From Poriferisodalis sp963663635 (GTDB taxonomy: Bacteria; Actinomycetota; Acidimicrobiia; Acidimicrobiales; Poriferisodalaceae): DNA of 64,000 nt. The stretch's first letter is position 1, and every line of letters starts with the position of its first letter. Positions 42,845 through 51,737 of the stretch are shown in pieces. Where the stretch lies: assembly GCA_963663635.2 (NCBI GenBank), contig CAXXMY010000022.1:109959-173958 (forward strand), given 5' to 3'. The translations under genes and the position numbers were made by a program. The notes beneath the pieces were generated by a model, which saw nothing but the letters and a program-made list of their open reading frames with translations, did not search any database and was not told where the DNA came from.

Positions 42845-44851
42845 TAGATAACGCGGTCGCTGCCACCGTCCTGAGGGATCTGGGCGCCGGTCGTGTGGGC
42901 GAATGCGGGGCTGGCGAGCTGTGCGATGAGCGCTCCCACGTCAGCGGATGCGAGTTCGCGGCCGAGCAGGTTACGACACCGGTATTGCTCGGGAGTCAGG
43001 CCGTATGCCGCGGCGCGCTCGGCGATCAGCTCGTCGGACCACAAGCCCGTGTCGAACACGCCATCGGGATGGATGGTGTTGACGGTGATGCCGTCGGGCG
43101 CCCACTCCAGCGCTGCCACGCGGGCGAGTTGAGTGAGAGCGGCTTTTGACGCGGAGTACGCGGCTGCTCCGGGCCCTGGCGCTGGGACATTCTTTGAGCC
43201 GACGATGACGACGCGCCCGCCTGCAGGGGAGTGACGCAGAACGCGGTGCGCCGCGGCCAAGGTGTTGGCCGCGCCGCTCACGTTGATCGCGAATGTCTGC
43301 TGCCACCCTGCGGCCAGATTGGCGTCGTCGGCCAGATTCTCGAGGGGCGCAGCCGGGCCAAAGATGCCTGCGGCGACAACGACGATGTCGATGCCCCCGA
43401 AGCACTCGACGGCCGCGCTCACCGCGTCATTGAGCGCGCCGATGTCGGTGACGTCGCCGACGACGTGGTGCCGGGCTGCGTCGGAAGTGTTGTCGGGGGA
43501 CTCCGCTAGGTCGAAGCCGACGACGGCGGTTCCCTGTGATGCGAGCGCGCCGGCGGCTGCGCGGCCGATGCCCGAGGCGGCACCCGTCACAAGCGCCACC
43601 TGACCGGTGAGCGCAGCTGGCGCGCCGGCGCGCGCGAGTTTCGCTTGCTCCAGCTCCCAGTACTCCACGTCGAAGAGGTCGGCTTCGCTGAGAGCGACGT
43701 ACCCGCCCAGTGTCTCCGCCGCGCAGATCACCTCGATGGTGTGCAGGTAGATGTCCTCGGCGACGCGACAGTCTCCCGCCCGCCGACCGGCAGCCAACAG
43801 GCCCAGTTCCGGGTCGAGCACCACCCGCGGGGCCGGATCGAGCATCACAAGGTCCCGATCCCGGGCGCAGTTTCGCTCGAAGTAGGCGCGGTACTCCGCC
43901 ACGAAGCCGTCCACGTCACGGCCCACCATCGGCAGCTGCTTCGTGCGGATGATGTGATCGGGCGTCGCCGGACCCCGTTTCGCAACCGACGCGAGATCGT
44001 CGCGGGCGCAGAACTCCGTGGCGCGCGCGTCGCGCGCAGCGCGCAGCAGCATCGGCGTCCCCGCCGCGACCGAGATCGCGGATCGCAGCGCGGCGATCTC
44101 GGTGACGTCGACCGTGCGCGCTCCTCCAGCGTTGTCGCCGTGTTGGTGCGGCGCAGTGCCAGGTGGCGTCGCACCAGCGTCAGCCAGACAGCGCTCGGCT
44201 TCGCCGATGAACTCGATCATCGAGTCGTACGCCTCGCGCACTGTCTCGCCGAAGGTGAACACGCCGTGGTTCAGCAGCACCATCGCGGTCGTTCTGCCGT
44301 GAGACTGCGCCTCCCACTCCGCAGCGCAGCGACGCGCCAGATCGAACCCGGGCATCACATACGGCACCACGACAACCTGGTCGCCCCAGGCCTCACGCAC
44401 GCGGTCGGCACCGTCGGCGGTGTTGGTGAGCGCCAGGACGGCGTCGGCGTGACTGTGCAGCACGGCTCGCTGCGGCAGCAGCGCGTGCAGGATCGCTTCG
44501 ACCGACGGATTGGGTGCGCCCGCATCGAGCAGGTGGATGCGCAACTGGTTCACCATCTCGGTGTCACTCAGCTGCTCGAGCGCCGCGAGCCGCCGTACCG
44601 GCTCGAGTCGCAACGGCGCGAATCCGGGTGGCTCGATGGTGGCCAGATCCCAGCCGCTGCCCTTCACCCACAGCGTCGGAACCGGCTGACCCCAGGCGTC
44701 ATCGGACGTGCCCTTGATCGATGTGTTGCCGCCGCCGTGGAGCACGAGTGCAGGGTCGGCGCCGACGAGCCGCGAACCGTAGGTGATCTCTCCGAGCGCG
44801 CCGAGGTCTGCCCAGATCGCCGCATCGTCATCTGACCAGCGGGTTCAGCAT
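42844..44851 (-). CDS. Bifunctional class II aldolase/short-chain dehydrogenase, with a frameshift at the start codon
   Basis: About 665 residues. N-terminal class II aldolase domain: LVLHGGGNTSIKGT, VKGSGWDLATIE, PSVEAILHALLP with HSHAD (zinc His pair) and LLNHGVFTFGETVREAYD. C-terminal SDR domain from about residue 410: VALVTGAASGIGRAAAGALA, IVVVAAGIFGPA, IVGSKNVPAPGPGAAAYSASKAALTQL. RhaD-like fusions of this layout cleave 1-phospho-ketoses to DHAP plus an aldehyde and process the aldehyde. ATG 44851 overlaps the mtnA stop and would give MLTRWSDDDAAIWADLG, but one extra A at 44844-44845 breaks the frame. As read, the first in-frame start is GTG 44745, which would delete about 35 conserved residues. 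Pairing with mtnA suggests methylthioribulose- or 5-deoxyribulose-1-phosphate as substrate. Confidence 0.8.
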
Positions 44852-45939
44852 CGGTCGCCTCCCGTCTGCGATTCGGGGCCGCTCCCGAGCGCTGCGGCGA
44901 TCGCCGCATCGAACGGCGGCCACAGCACGCCTGCGTCGGTGATGATCGCAGTGATGAGACGGTTCGGCGTGACGTCGAAAGCGGGATTCATGGCGTGCAC
45001 GCCGCCGGGTGTCAGCCGGGATTGCCCAGCGTGGTGGATCTCGTCAGGGTCACGCTGCTCGATCACGATGCGGTTCCCCGATTGGATTGTCGCGTCGATG
45101 GTCGTGGTCGGCGCCGCCACGTAGAAGCCGATGCCTGCGTCTTTGGCGGCAAGCGCGTGTGCGAACGTGCCCACCTTGTTGGCGGTGTCGCCATTCGCGG
45201 CGATCCGGTCTGCACCGACGATCACCGCGTCGACATTTCCGGCGGCGATCAGCGACGCCATCGCGCCGTCCGCAACCACCGACACATCGATACCGGCATC
45301 GGCGAGCTCCCACGCCGTGAGCCGAGCGCCCTGCAGCAGTGGCCGCGTCTCCGAAGCGAGCACTCGCACCGGTTCCCCGGCTGCGGCCTTGGCGTACACA
45401 GTGGCCAGCGCAGTGCCGATGCCCGCGGTGGCCAGTCGGCCGGTGTTGCAGTGTGTCGCGAGAGTGGTCGCGTCAGCGAGAAGTTTGCGCCCGAGTCGTC
45501 CCATCTCGGCGCAGGCCTTGGCGTCCTCGGCACCGACGGCTTGCGCTTCGACCAGCAATCGCTCTCGCAGGGTCGCTGTGTCTGTTGTGGTGGCGGCGTT
45601 GAGTGCTGTGTCGATCGTGCGGTCGACCGCCCAGCGCAGATTGACCGCGGTCGGACGGGCATCGCCGATCTGAGTGCGCAGGCGCTCGAGTATCGATCGA
45701 GCTTCGTCGAGCGAGCGAGGTGCTGCTTCGTCGTAGCCAACGACGACAGCGAGAGCGCCGAAGGCTCCGAGCGCGGGTGCGCCCCGGATCGCGAGCCGTT
45801 CGATGGCGTCGACTGCCGCGGCGGCATCGCGTATGTCGAGCAAGCACAGTTCCGACGGAAGTCGCGTCTGGTCGATGATCTCGACGCTGTCGCCGGTCCA
45901 GCGCAGCGTGGGCGTCAGTGCGGGTGTCGAGGCGGCCAT
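44845..45939 (-). CDS. mtnA: S-methyl-5-thioribose-1-phosphate isomerase
   Basis: A 364-residue member of the MtnA/eIF2B-like family. Landmarks are ELCLLDIRDAAAAVDAIERLAIRGAPALGAFGALAVV, the catalytic-Cys region ATTLATHCNTGRLATAGIGTALATVYAKAAAGEPVRVLASETRPLLQGARLTAWELADAGIDVSVVADGAM, and the catalytic Asp in VIVGADRIAANGDTANKVGTFAHALAAKDAGI. It isomerises 5-methylthioribose-1-phosphate (and 5-deoxyribose-1-phosphate in salvage variants) to the ribulose form. Its stop overlaps the ATG of the aldolase/SDR gene, so the two form one operon. No mtnP or mtnK is in the window. Confidence 0.95.
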   Translation of the reverse strand: MAASTPALTPTLRWTGDSVEIIDQTRLPSELCLLDIRDAAAAVDAIERLAIRGAPALGAFGALAVVVGYDEAAPRSLDEARSILERLRTQIGDARPTAVNLRWAVDRTIDTALNAATTTDTATLRERLLVEAQAVGAEDAKACAEMGRLGRKLLADATTLATHCNTGRLATAGIGTALATVYAKAAAGEPVRVLASETRPLLQGARLTAWELADAGIDVSVVADGAMASLIAAGNVDAVIVGADRIAANGDTANKVGTFAHALAAKDAGIGFYVAAPTTTIDATIQSGNRIVIEQRDPDEIHHAGQSRLTPGGVHAMNPAFDVTPNRLITAIITDAGVLWPPFDAAIAAALGSGPESQTGGDRC

Positions 45940-45966
45940 GTCGCGGCCCAGTCTCGCGGGATAAAT

Positions 45967-45993
45967 CCGGCGGACGCACCCGACGTCCGCCGG
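45967..45993. promoter_or_regulatory. Perfect 10-bp inverted repeat between mtnA and menE
   Basis: CCGGCGGACG (45967-45976) and CGTCCGCCGG (45984-45993) form a perfect palindrome around seven bases. It ends immediately before the menE -10 box and lies 28 bases upstream of the mtnA start, so it could be an operator for both divergent genes or a strong hairpin in the mtnA leader. Confidence 0.5.
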
Positions 45994-45999
45994 TAGCGT
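45994..45999 (+). promoter_or_regulatory. Leaderless-type -10 box (TAGCGT) for menE
   Basis: TAGCGT ends seven bases before the menE GTG at 46007 and directly follows the inverted repeat at 45967-45993. Confidence 0.45.
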
Positions 46000-46006
46000 C
46001 CGCGCC

Positions 46007-47113
46007 GTGCATCGACTGGTGGCACTGTCGCTGGGCGGAGGCGACCGCTTCGTGGCCGAGATGCAGCGCGCCTGGGACGCCGGCGACGCAGTGCTGCCGG
46101 TCGATCAACGGCTGCCGCATGCGGCACAACGGTCGCTTGTCGAGCGCATGGGTGCCAGCTTCGTGATGGACATCGACGGTCGACACCGTCAACGCGGCGG
46201 CTGGCCGACCGAGCCCGGCGACGCCTTGGTGATGGCCACCAGCGGCAGCACGGGCGAGCCGAAAGGCGCAGTGCTGACGCACGACGCAATAGCGGCGAAC
46301 GCGATGGCCACCAGCTCGTTCCTCGAAGTCGACCCCAGCACCGACCGCTGGTTGGCATGCCTGCCCCTGAGCCATGTTGGCGGGCTGGCCGTGGTGGTGA
46401 GAGCGCTGCTGACCGACACCCCGCTCGAGGTTCACGACGGCTTCGACGCCGAAGCTGTCGCTGCTGCCGCTGAGCTTGGAGCGACGCTGACGTCGCTCGT
46501 GCCGACAGCGCTGCAGCGCGTTGACGCATCGGCATTCCGAGCCATCCTGCTCGGCGGTTCGGCCATGCCGGCCGAGCGGCCCCCGAACACCGTCGCCACC
46601 TACGGCTTGACCGAGACGTTCAGCGGCGTGGTCTACGAGGGCTGGCCGCTGCGCGGCGTCGAGCTGCGCATCGTCGACGACGAAGTCCAGCTGCGGTGCC
46701 CGATGCTGCTGCGCTGCTACCGCGACGGCACCGACCCCCGCACCGACGACGGCTGGTTCGGAACCGGTGACGCGGGTGCCATTGCCGACGACGGTCGCTT
46801 GTCCGTGTTCGGCCGGGTGGACGACATGATCACCAGCGGCGCAGAAAAGGTCTGGCCAGTCGCCGTCGAGCGGATCTTGACCCAACACCCCGGTGTGGCC
46901 GAAGTCGCCGTCGTCGGCCGCCCCGACCCCGAATGGGGCCAAGCCGTGACCGCCGTGGTGGTCCCCGCCGATCCCGCCGGCCCTCCATCGCTCGACGAAC
47001 TCCGCGACGCCGTGAAGTTGCAGCTTCCTGCCTACTGCGCTCCCCGCACCCTCGAGCTGGTCGACACGCTGCCCAAGACCCCGCTCGGCAAGACCCAACG
47101 ATGGCGCATCTGA
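46007..47113 (+). CDS. menE: o-Succinylbenzoate-CoA ligase
   Basis: A 368-residue ANL ligase, short as in actinobacterial MenE. The motif MATSGSTGEPKGAVLTHDAIAANA lies near residue 80, LACLPLSHVGGLAVVVRALL is the MenE-typical substrate region, the adenylate motif is VATYGLTETFSGVVYEG, the hinge is GWFGTGDAGAIADDGRLSVFGRVDDMITSGAEKVWPVAVE, and the catalytic lysine is in LPKTPLGKTQRW. It converts o-succinylbenzoate to its CoA thioester in menaquinone synthesis. The menF-D-H-C operon lies on the other strand 0.9 kb away, with a phosphoribosyltransferase between. GTG start. Confidence 0.92.
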   Translation: MHRLVALSLGGGDRFVAEMQRAWDAGDAVLPVDQRLPHAAQRSLVERMGASFVMDIDGRHRQRGGWPTEPGDALVMATSGSTGEPKGAVLTHDAIAANAMATSSFLEVDPSTDRWLACLPLSHVGGLAVVVRALLTDTPLEVHDGFDAEAVAAAAELGATLTSLVPTALQRVDASAFRAILLGGSAMPAERPPNTVATYGLTETFSGVVYEGWPLRGVELRIVDDEVQLRCPMLLRCYRDGTDPRTDDGWFGTGDAGAIADDGRLSVFGRVDDMITSGAEKVWPVAVERILTQHPGVAEVAVVGRPDPEWGQAVTAVVVPADPAGPPSLDELRDAVKLQLPAYCAPRTLELVDTLPKTPLGKTQRWRI

Positions 47114-47269
47114 GTGCGGACGTCAGCTCGCGCTGGGCTCGATGGCGGCGAGTCACACGATCGATGCGGGTTGCCATGCATTTGAGCGATCTGATGCGGT
47201 GCCATACCCTCGACCGTGATGGGTTCTATACGTGTGGCTTCTCGCGCACGGGCACTAGGGAGACGGAAC

Positions 47270-47311
47270 GTGAGCGAACCGGATTCCTGCGACGTTGAGT
47301 CGCGGTCATGA
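47270..47311 (+). CDS. Putative 13-residue leader peptide, coupled to the phosphoribosyltransferase gene
   Basis: GTG 47270 begins VSEPDSCDVESRS and ends at TGA 47309-47311, which overlaps the downstream ATG at 47308 as ATGA. AGGGAG at 47257-47262 is a good Shine-Dalgarno at suitable distance, while the main gene has none of its own. It may be a coupling leader or simply a chance frame. Confidence 0.35.
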   Translation: MSEPDSCDVESRS

Positions 47312-47904
47312 GTGAAGCAACCGTCGATCACTCCGCAGAGCTGCTGCGAATTCTGCGGAGCAAAGGCCTCAAGAAGTTGGACGAAGCGATTCAGCTCGCG
47401 TCTGGAGAGATGTCGCGGTACTTCATTGACGCCAAAGAGGCGCTCTGTGCCGGAGCGGATCTTCGCATTGCTGCACAGGCGATTACCGAGCGGATCGCGA
47501 CTGCCGGGATTCCGTTCGATGCCGTCGGTGGCCTCACGCTCGGCGCGGACGCACTCGCAGCCGCAATCGCAGTGGTGAGCGGCGCAGATTGGTTCATTGT
47601 GCGCAAGGAACCGAAGAATCGCGGGACAAACCGTCTGGTCGAAGGCAAGCAGATCGCGTCTGGCGATCGAGTGCTGCTGGTCGACGATGTGGTGACCACT
47701 GGCGGTTCGATGCTGCGCGCCTTTGACGCCGTCGAGGACACCGGTGCCCAGGTCGTCGCTGCCGTCACATTGGTGGACCGTGGCGATCGTGCGCGTCAAG
47801 ACCTCGAGGCGCGTTCAGTTCCCTATTTTCCGATGACCACCTACGTGGAGCTGGGCATTCCGCCCGTCGGCATTGGATCAGGCGTCGCTGCAGCGGCCCG
47901 CTGA
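47308..47904 (+). CDS. Phosphoribosyltransferase, orotate PRTase-like
   Basis: A 198-residue type I PRTase. The PRPP-binding motif DRVLLVDDVVTTGGSMLRAFDAVE lies near residue 130, a flexible-loop segment FIVRKEPKNRGTNRLVEG precedes it, and GLTLGADALAAAIAVVSGADW corresponds to the dinucleotide loop. The N-terminus with SGEMSRYFIDAKEAL resembles PyrE. Orotate phosphoribosyltransferase is the best guess, but the usual pyrE neighbours are absent and a salvage PRTase is possible. It lies between menE and menC and may be expressed through the small leader ORF overlapping its start. Confidence 0.8.
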   Translation: MSEATVDHSAELLRILRSKGLKKLDEAIQLASGEMSRYFIDAKEALCAGADLRIAAQAITERIATAGIPFDAVGGLTLGADALAAAIAVVSGADWFIVRKEPKNRGTNRLVEGKQIASGDRVLLVDDVVTTGGSMLRAFDAVEDTGAQVVAAVTLVDRGDRARQDLEARSVPYFPMTTYVELGIPPVGIGSGVAAAAR

Positions 47905-47972
47905 GCGTGGACTGACGGCGTTCCCACCGGACCCAACCCGCGGACGACAACGCAATTGTGAGACCCCAAGTC

Positions 47973-49004
47973 CTAGCCGGAGGCTGACGGCGGCTCCGCA
48001 GGCACGGTCAGGTAGCCACCCGTGGGCGTGACATCTTCGGGAAGCGGTTCGGCGAACAACAGTGCCGTGCCGATGCCGTGTACAGCGTGGGGGTCAACGG
48101 CGACCGCCGTGTCGCGGGCAACGCGCAGACCGGTGGGGCCGCACATGAACGACGAGACGACCGAGCGCACGCCTCGCATCGACGCCCGGCGGGCGAGGCC
48201 GTAGGTGACGTGTGGGCCCCCCAGCACGGCGGGCTTGAGCACCGCCACCTCGATGGCCCCGACCTCGACGAGCCGATCGAGTGACGCCTGGTCACGCAAG
48301 TGCTCGTCGGCCGCGACCGGCAATCCGACGGTACGGCTGATCTGCGCCCAGTCGGCCGGCTGTGGCGTGGGCTCTTCGATGAACTCGATGTCCAGGTGAC
48401 CGACGCGGCGCAGCACCCGCACCGCCGTCGAGCGGTCCCAGCCGCCGTTGGCATCCAGTCGGAGCGCGACCCCCGCCGGCAGTGCCCGACGCACCGCGAC
48501 AATGCGTTCGAGGTCGGTGCCCGGCGAGGTCGCCATGGCCGGGTTCCCGGTGGCGTCGCGCGCCGCGACTTTGAGTTTGACCGCGACATGTCCGCCAGCA
48601 GCGGCTCGTGCCGCCTGCTGCGCCGCGGCCTCGGGTTCGGCATCGGAGATGAGCGCCGCGATGGCGATGCGCCGGGTCTTCGGCGCGCTGCCGAGGAGCA
48701 GCGTTGGCAGGCTCACACCCTCGATCTCGGCGTCCAGGTTGGTCAGTGCGGACTCCACCGCGGCTGCCGCGCACGGCTCGGTCGGCGGGTCGCCTTCGGG
48801 GTCGACGGCCCAGCGCTCCAGCGCCGCCAACGCCTCGTCGTAGGTCTCGAGCCCGAATCCCGGCAGTGGCGCGGCCTCGCCCCGGCCCACGCAGGCCTCG
48901 TCGCCGACTTCAATCTCGATGCCGCGTCGCAACCCGATAGGGCCGTGTGCTGTCCGCAGCGATTGCGCGAGCGGCAGTTCGAATTCCCTCAGCGTCACCT
49001 GCAC
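47973..49004 (-). CDS. menC: o-Succinylbenzoate synthase
   Basis: About 343 residues from GTG 49004 (GTG 48998 is also possible). This is an enolase-superfamily protein: the N-terminal capping domain VTLREFELPLAQSLRTAHGPIGLRRGIEIEVGD, the catalytic-lysine region HVAVKLKVAARD, metal ligands in LRLDANGGWDRSTA, IEFIEEPTP and VAADEHLRD, and the opposite-face lysine in VAVLKPAVLGG. MenC dehydrates SHCHC to o-succinylbenzoate. It is the last gene of the reverse-strand men operon, 79 bases after menH. Confidence 0.93.
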   Translation of the reverse strand: MQVTLREFELPLAQSLRTAHGPIGLRRGIEIEVGDEACVGRGEAAPLPGFGLETYDEALAALERWAVDPEGDPPTEPCAAAAVESALTNLDAEIEGVSLPTLLLGSAPKTRRIAIAALISDAEPEAAAQQAARAAAGGHVAVKLKVAARDATGNPAMATSPGTDLERIVAVRRALPAGVALRLDANGGWDRSTAVRVLRRVGHLDIEFIEEPTPQPADWAQISRTVGLPVAADEHLRDQASLDRLVEVGAIEVAVLKPAVLGGPHVTYGLARRASMRGVRSVVSSFMCGPTGLRVARDTAVAVDPHAVHGIGTALLFAEPLPEDVTPTGGYLTVPAEPPSASG

Positions 49005-49083
49005 CGAGTGCAAGCTATTGGGCGGACGGTAGCGATGTCGCGCTCGCGTGCGCCAGCCCGCCCCCCGGCCGCGGTTCGGTTGG

Positions 49084-49899
49084 TCACAGAGCGGCGAGAT
49101 GCTCGCGAATGGCGACTGCGCAGGCGTCCGGTTGCTCGAGATGGGCTGCATGGCCGGTGTCGGGCAGCACGATGAGCTGGCTGTTCGGCAGGCGGCGGGC
49201 CATCTGGCCGGCGAGGTCGACGAACTTCGTATCCAGCTCGCCGCACAGCAGCAGCGTCGGAGCCTCGACCGAGTCGAGTTCCTGCCACAGCGACCTCATG
49301 GATCCCGTGCCGGCGGCACGCAGCGAGTGCGCCAAGCCAAGCGGGTGACACGCCAGGCGCTGGCGGATCGACGCCTGCCAGGCGGCTGGGCCGAGCCGCC
49401 CGCGCAGTGTGTCCCACATCGGCAGAGCCGTCCAGCGGTCGACGAAATGACGCAGGCCTCGTTGCGCGATCAGGTCGGCGAGTGCGGCGTCGGCGCGCCG
49501 CCGCCGGGCTCGCTCGGGCGGGTCTGCAATCCCGGCGGTCGCGCTGACGAGCACCAGCGAGCGGCACAGTTCAGGACGAGCGGCGGCGAGCGACAGCGCG
49601 ACCCGTCCGCCCATCGAGTAGCCGACGGCCGCGCACGGGGTTGCGTTCAGCTTGACAAGGAGTTCGGCGAGCGCGTCGACGGTCGCGTCGACGGAGTAGC
49701 GCTCGAGGTCTGCGGGAGACTCGCTGTTTCCGTGCCCGGGCAGGTCGACGGCAATCCGTCGGTACCCGCCCAGACGGTCGACCAGCGGCGCCATCGCCTG
49801 CGCGCAGCCGGTAAGTCCATGAATCACCAACACCGGTTCACCGCTGCCAGTCACCGTGGCGGCGAGCGATCCCACGCGCTGGCTCGGCGCCCCGTTCAC
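49084..49899 (-). CDS. menH: Alpha/beta hydrolase, 2-succinyl-6-hydroxy-2,4-cyclohexadiene-1-carboxylate synthase
   Basis: A 271-residue alpha/beta hydrolase. The oxyanion region is LVIHGLTGCAQAMAPLV, the nucleophile elbow AAVGYSMGGRVALSLAAARP, the acid in LLLCGELDTKFVDLA and the His in LPDTGHAAHLEQPDA. It removes pyruvate from the MenD product. It overlaps menD by four bases (ATGA) and precedes menC, so the MenH assignment is stronger than the fold alone would allow. Confidence 0.9.
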   Translation of the reverse strand: MNGAPSQRVGSLAATVTGSGEPVLVIHGLTGCAQAMAPLVDRLGGYRRIAVDLPGHGNSESPADLERYSVDATVDALAELLVKLNATPCAAVGYSMGGRVALSLAAARPELCRSLVLVSATAGIADPPERARRRRADAALADLIAQRGLRHFVDRWTALPMWDTLRGRLGPAAWQASIRQRLACHPLGLAHSLRAAGTGSMRSLWQELDSVEAPTLLLCGELDTKFVDLAGQMARRLPNSQLIVLPDTGHAAHLEQPDACAVAIREHLAAL

Positions 49900-51728
49900 A
49901 GCAGCGACTGCAGCGCCTTCGCGACGGCGTCAGCCAGCCGCCGATGCTGCGCCCGATTGGCGTCCGCATCAATGTCAATGGTGACGACGCGCACACCCGA
50001 GCCCGAGCGGGGTGATGACAGGAGTTGATGCAGTTCCTGCGATGACGCCGCAGCGAGATGCTCAATGCTGAGGGCATTTGCGAGCGAGCTCGCCAGCACA
50101 GCGGATTTGCCGATCGGTGGCGTGGTCAGCACTCGTTCGAATGCATCTGCATCGACGACACCATGCGCCGGCAGGAACGAGAAGATCGTCCCGCCTCCGT
50201 TGTCGACGACAACCACCGTGAGATCGATCGCCGCTGCCTCAGCCTGATCAAAGATCGCCACCAGCCCGCCAAGGTCATGCCGAAACGCCAAGTCGCCGAT
50301 CAGCAACGTCGTCGGCATACCGGACGCGGCAACACCAGCCGCTGCCGAGATCACTCCGTCAATGCCGCTCGCCCCCCGGCTGGCATAGACCCGTATCGGT
50401 TCTGACCTGGCCCGTAAGTACGAGTCGACATCCCGAACCGGCATCGAATTCGACACATACAGCGCATGGCCCGCGGCCAGGCTGCGCCCAAGCTGCCGCG
50501 CCACACCCGCTTCCGCCAGCGGTTCGCCATCAAGCACCCCGTCGATAGCCATCGCAGCCGCGCAGTCAGCCACGGCCCAACGCCCCGCCCATCCGTTCGA
50601 ACGATCAGCAAGCTGCTCCGCCGCTTCAGCCAGCGACGCTGGCCCGCCGCGCACGTGCAACGACACCGTGAAGCTGGCGTCACTCCAAGTGCCGCCCGGG
50701 TCGACGAGCGCAAACGCCGGACGATGCCGCTCAATCCACAACCGCAACGGCTGACAAGTCGGCGCCCCACCAACTCGCAACACCGCCTCCGGCGCCTCCG
50801 CATCGGCCCAATCAGTCCGCGACAGCAAGTCGTGATGATTCGTCACAACGACACCATCAAGCTCGCGCCGCAACTGCGAGCAAGGCTCAGCCAACAGCGG
50901 CCAACCAGTCCGCCGGCAAAACTCCGCCACCGCCTCCGCCCAGCACTCCCCATCATCCAAAGGCCCCGCGACGACAACGCCGCGTTCATAAGCCGCCCCG
51001 AAGTCCGCGAGCAGCTGCGTTGCGCCGGGCACGCCCAATTCGGGCTGCGGGTGGCGCCGCTGCGTTATCTGTGCGGGGTGCGAGGTGACAGGACCCGCAG
51101 CCCGTGCGTCCATGTCGTCGGGTACGACTGCATCCACCGCAGCCGGTGCGTGCATGTCGTCAGGCCCGACTGCAATCGGCTCCAAAGGCTCGCGAAACGG
51201 CACATTCAGATGCACCGGCCCACTGCGCGCACCCGTCGCCTCAGCGACCGCACGCGCCGCCGCCAGCCCGAACCATCTCTGCGCCTGCACCGGAGGTAAT
51301 TCCGACGCCACCGGCGTCTCGGCGAACCAGCGAACGTGGCTGCCGTACAGCGAGTGCTGATCGATGGTCTGCCCCGCACCCCAGTCACGCAGCTCGGGCG
51401 GACGGTCAGCGGTGACCACGATGAGCGGTACGCCCGAATAGTGGGCCTCAACGACCGCGGGCAGGTAGTTGGCCGCAGCCGTACCCGAGGTGCACACCAG
51501 CAGCGTGGGCCTGCGGGGCCCCTTCGCAAGTCCCACCGCAAAATGAGCGGCTGAGCGCTCGTCGATGCGGATCCACGTCCGCAGCGCCGGTGTCGCGTCA
51601 ACTGTCAGTGCCAACGGCATCGATCGCGAACCCGGTGACACGACAGCGTCCGTGACGCCTGCCGCAACGAGCCCGTCACACAGCGAGCGGCATGCCAGAT
51701 AGGCCGAATCGCTGTCGGAAATCTGCAT
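49896..51728 (-). CDS. menD: SEPHCHC synthase
   Basis: A 610-residue thiamine-diphosphate enzyme. The N-terminal PYR domain shows GVTDAVVSPGSRSMPLALTVDATPALRTWIRIDERSAAHFAVGLAKGPRRPTLLVCTSGTAAANYLPAVVEAHYSGVPLIVVTADRPPELRDWGAGQTIDQ, diagnostic of MenD. The PP domain has YASRGASGIDGVISAAAGVA, LLIGDLAFRHDLGG and VVVVDNGGGTIFSFLP. It condenses isochorismate with 2-oxoglutarate. It starts nine bases after the menF stop and overlaps menH. Confidence 0.96.
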   Translation of the reverse strand: MQISDSDSAYLACRSLCDGLVAAGVTDAVVSPGSRSMPLALTVDATPALRTWIRIDERSAAHFAVGLAKGPRRPTLLVCTSGTAAANYLPAVVEAHYSGVPLIVVTADRPPELRDWGAGQTIDQHSLYGSHVRWFAETPVASELPPVQAQRWFGLAAARAVAEATGARSGPVHLNVPFREPLEPIAVGPDDMHAPAAVDAVVPDDMDARAAGPVTSHPAQITQRRHPQPELGVPGATQLLADFGAAYERGVVVAGPLDDGECWAEAVAEFCRRTGWPLLAEPCSQLRRELDGVVVTNHHDLLSRTDWADAEAPEAVLRVGGAPTCQPLRLWIERHRPAFALVDPGGTWSDASFTVSLHVRGGPASLAEAAEQLADRSNGWAGRWAVADCAAAMAIDGVLDGEPLAEAGVARQLGRSLAAGHALYVSNSMPVRDVDSYLRARSEPIRVYASRGASGIDGVISAAAGVAASGMPTTLLIGDLAFRHDLGGLVAIFDQAEAAAIDLTVVVVDNGGGTIFSFLPAHGVVDADAFERVLTTPPIGKSAVLASSLANALSIEHLAAASSQELHQLLSSPRSGSGVRVVTIDIDADANRAQHRRLADAVAKALQSLL

Positions 51729-51737
51729 GCGTGCGGG

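Noticed and set aside
44664..44909. Small minus-strand frame starting MTMRRSGQ at the mtnA/aldolase junction
   Set aside because: It is an out-of-frame reading across the conserved aldolase N-terminus and has no independent support.
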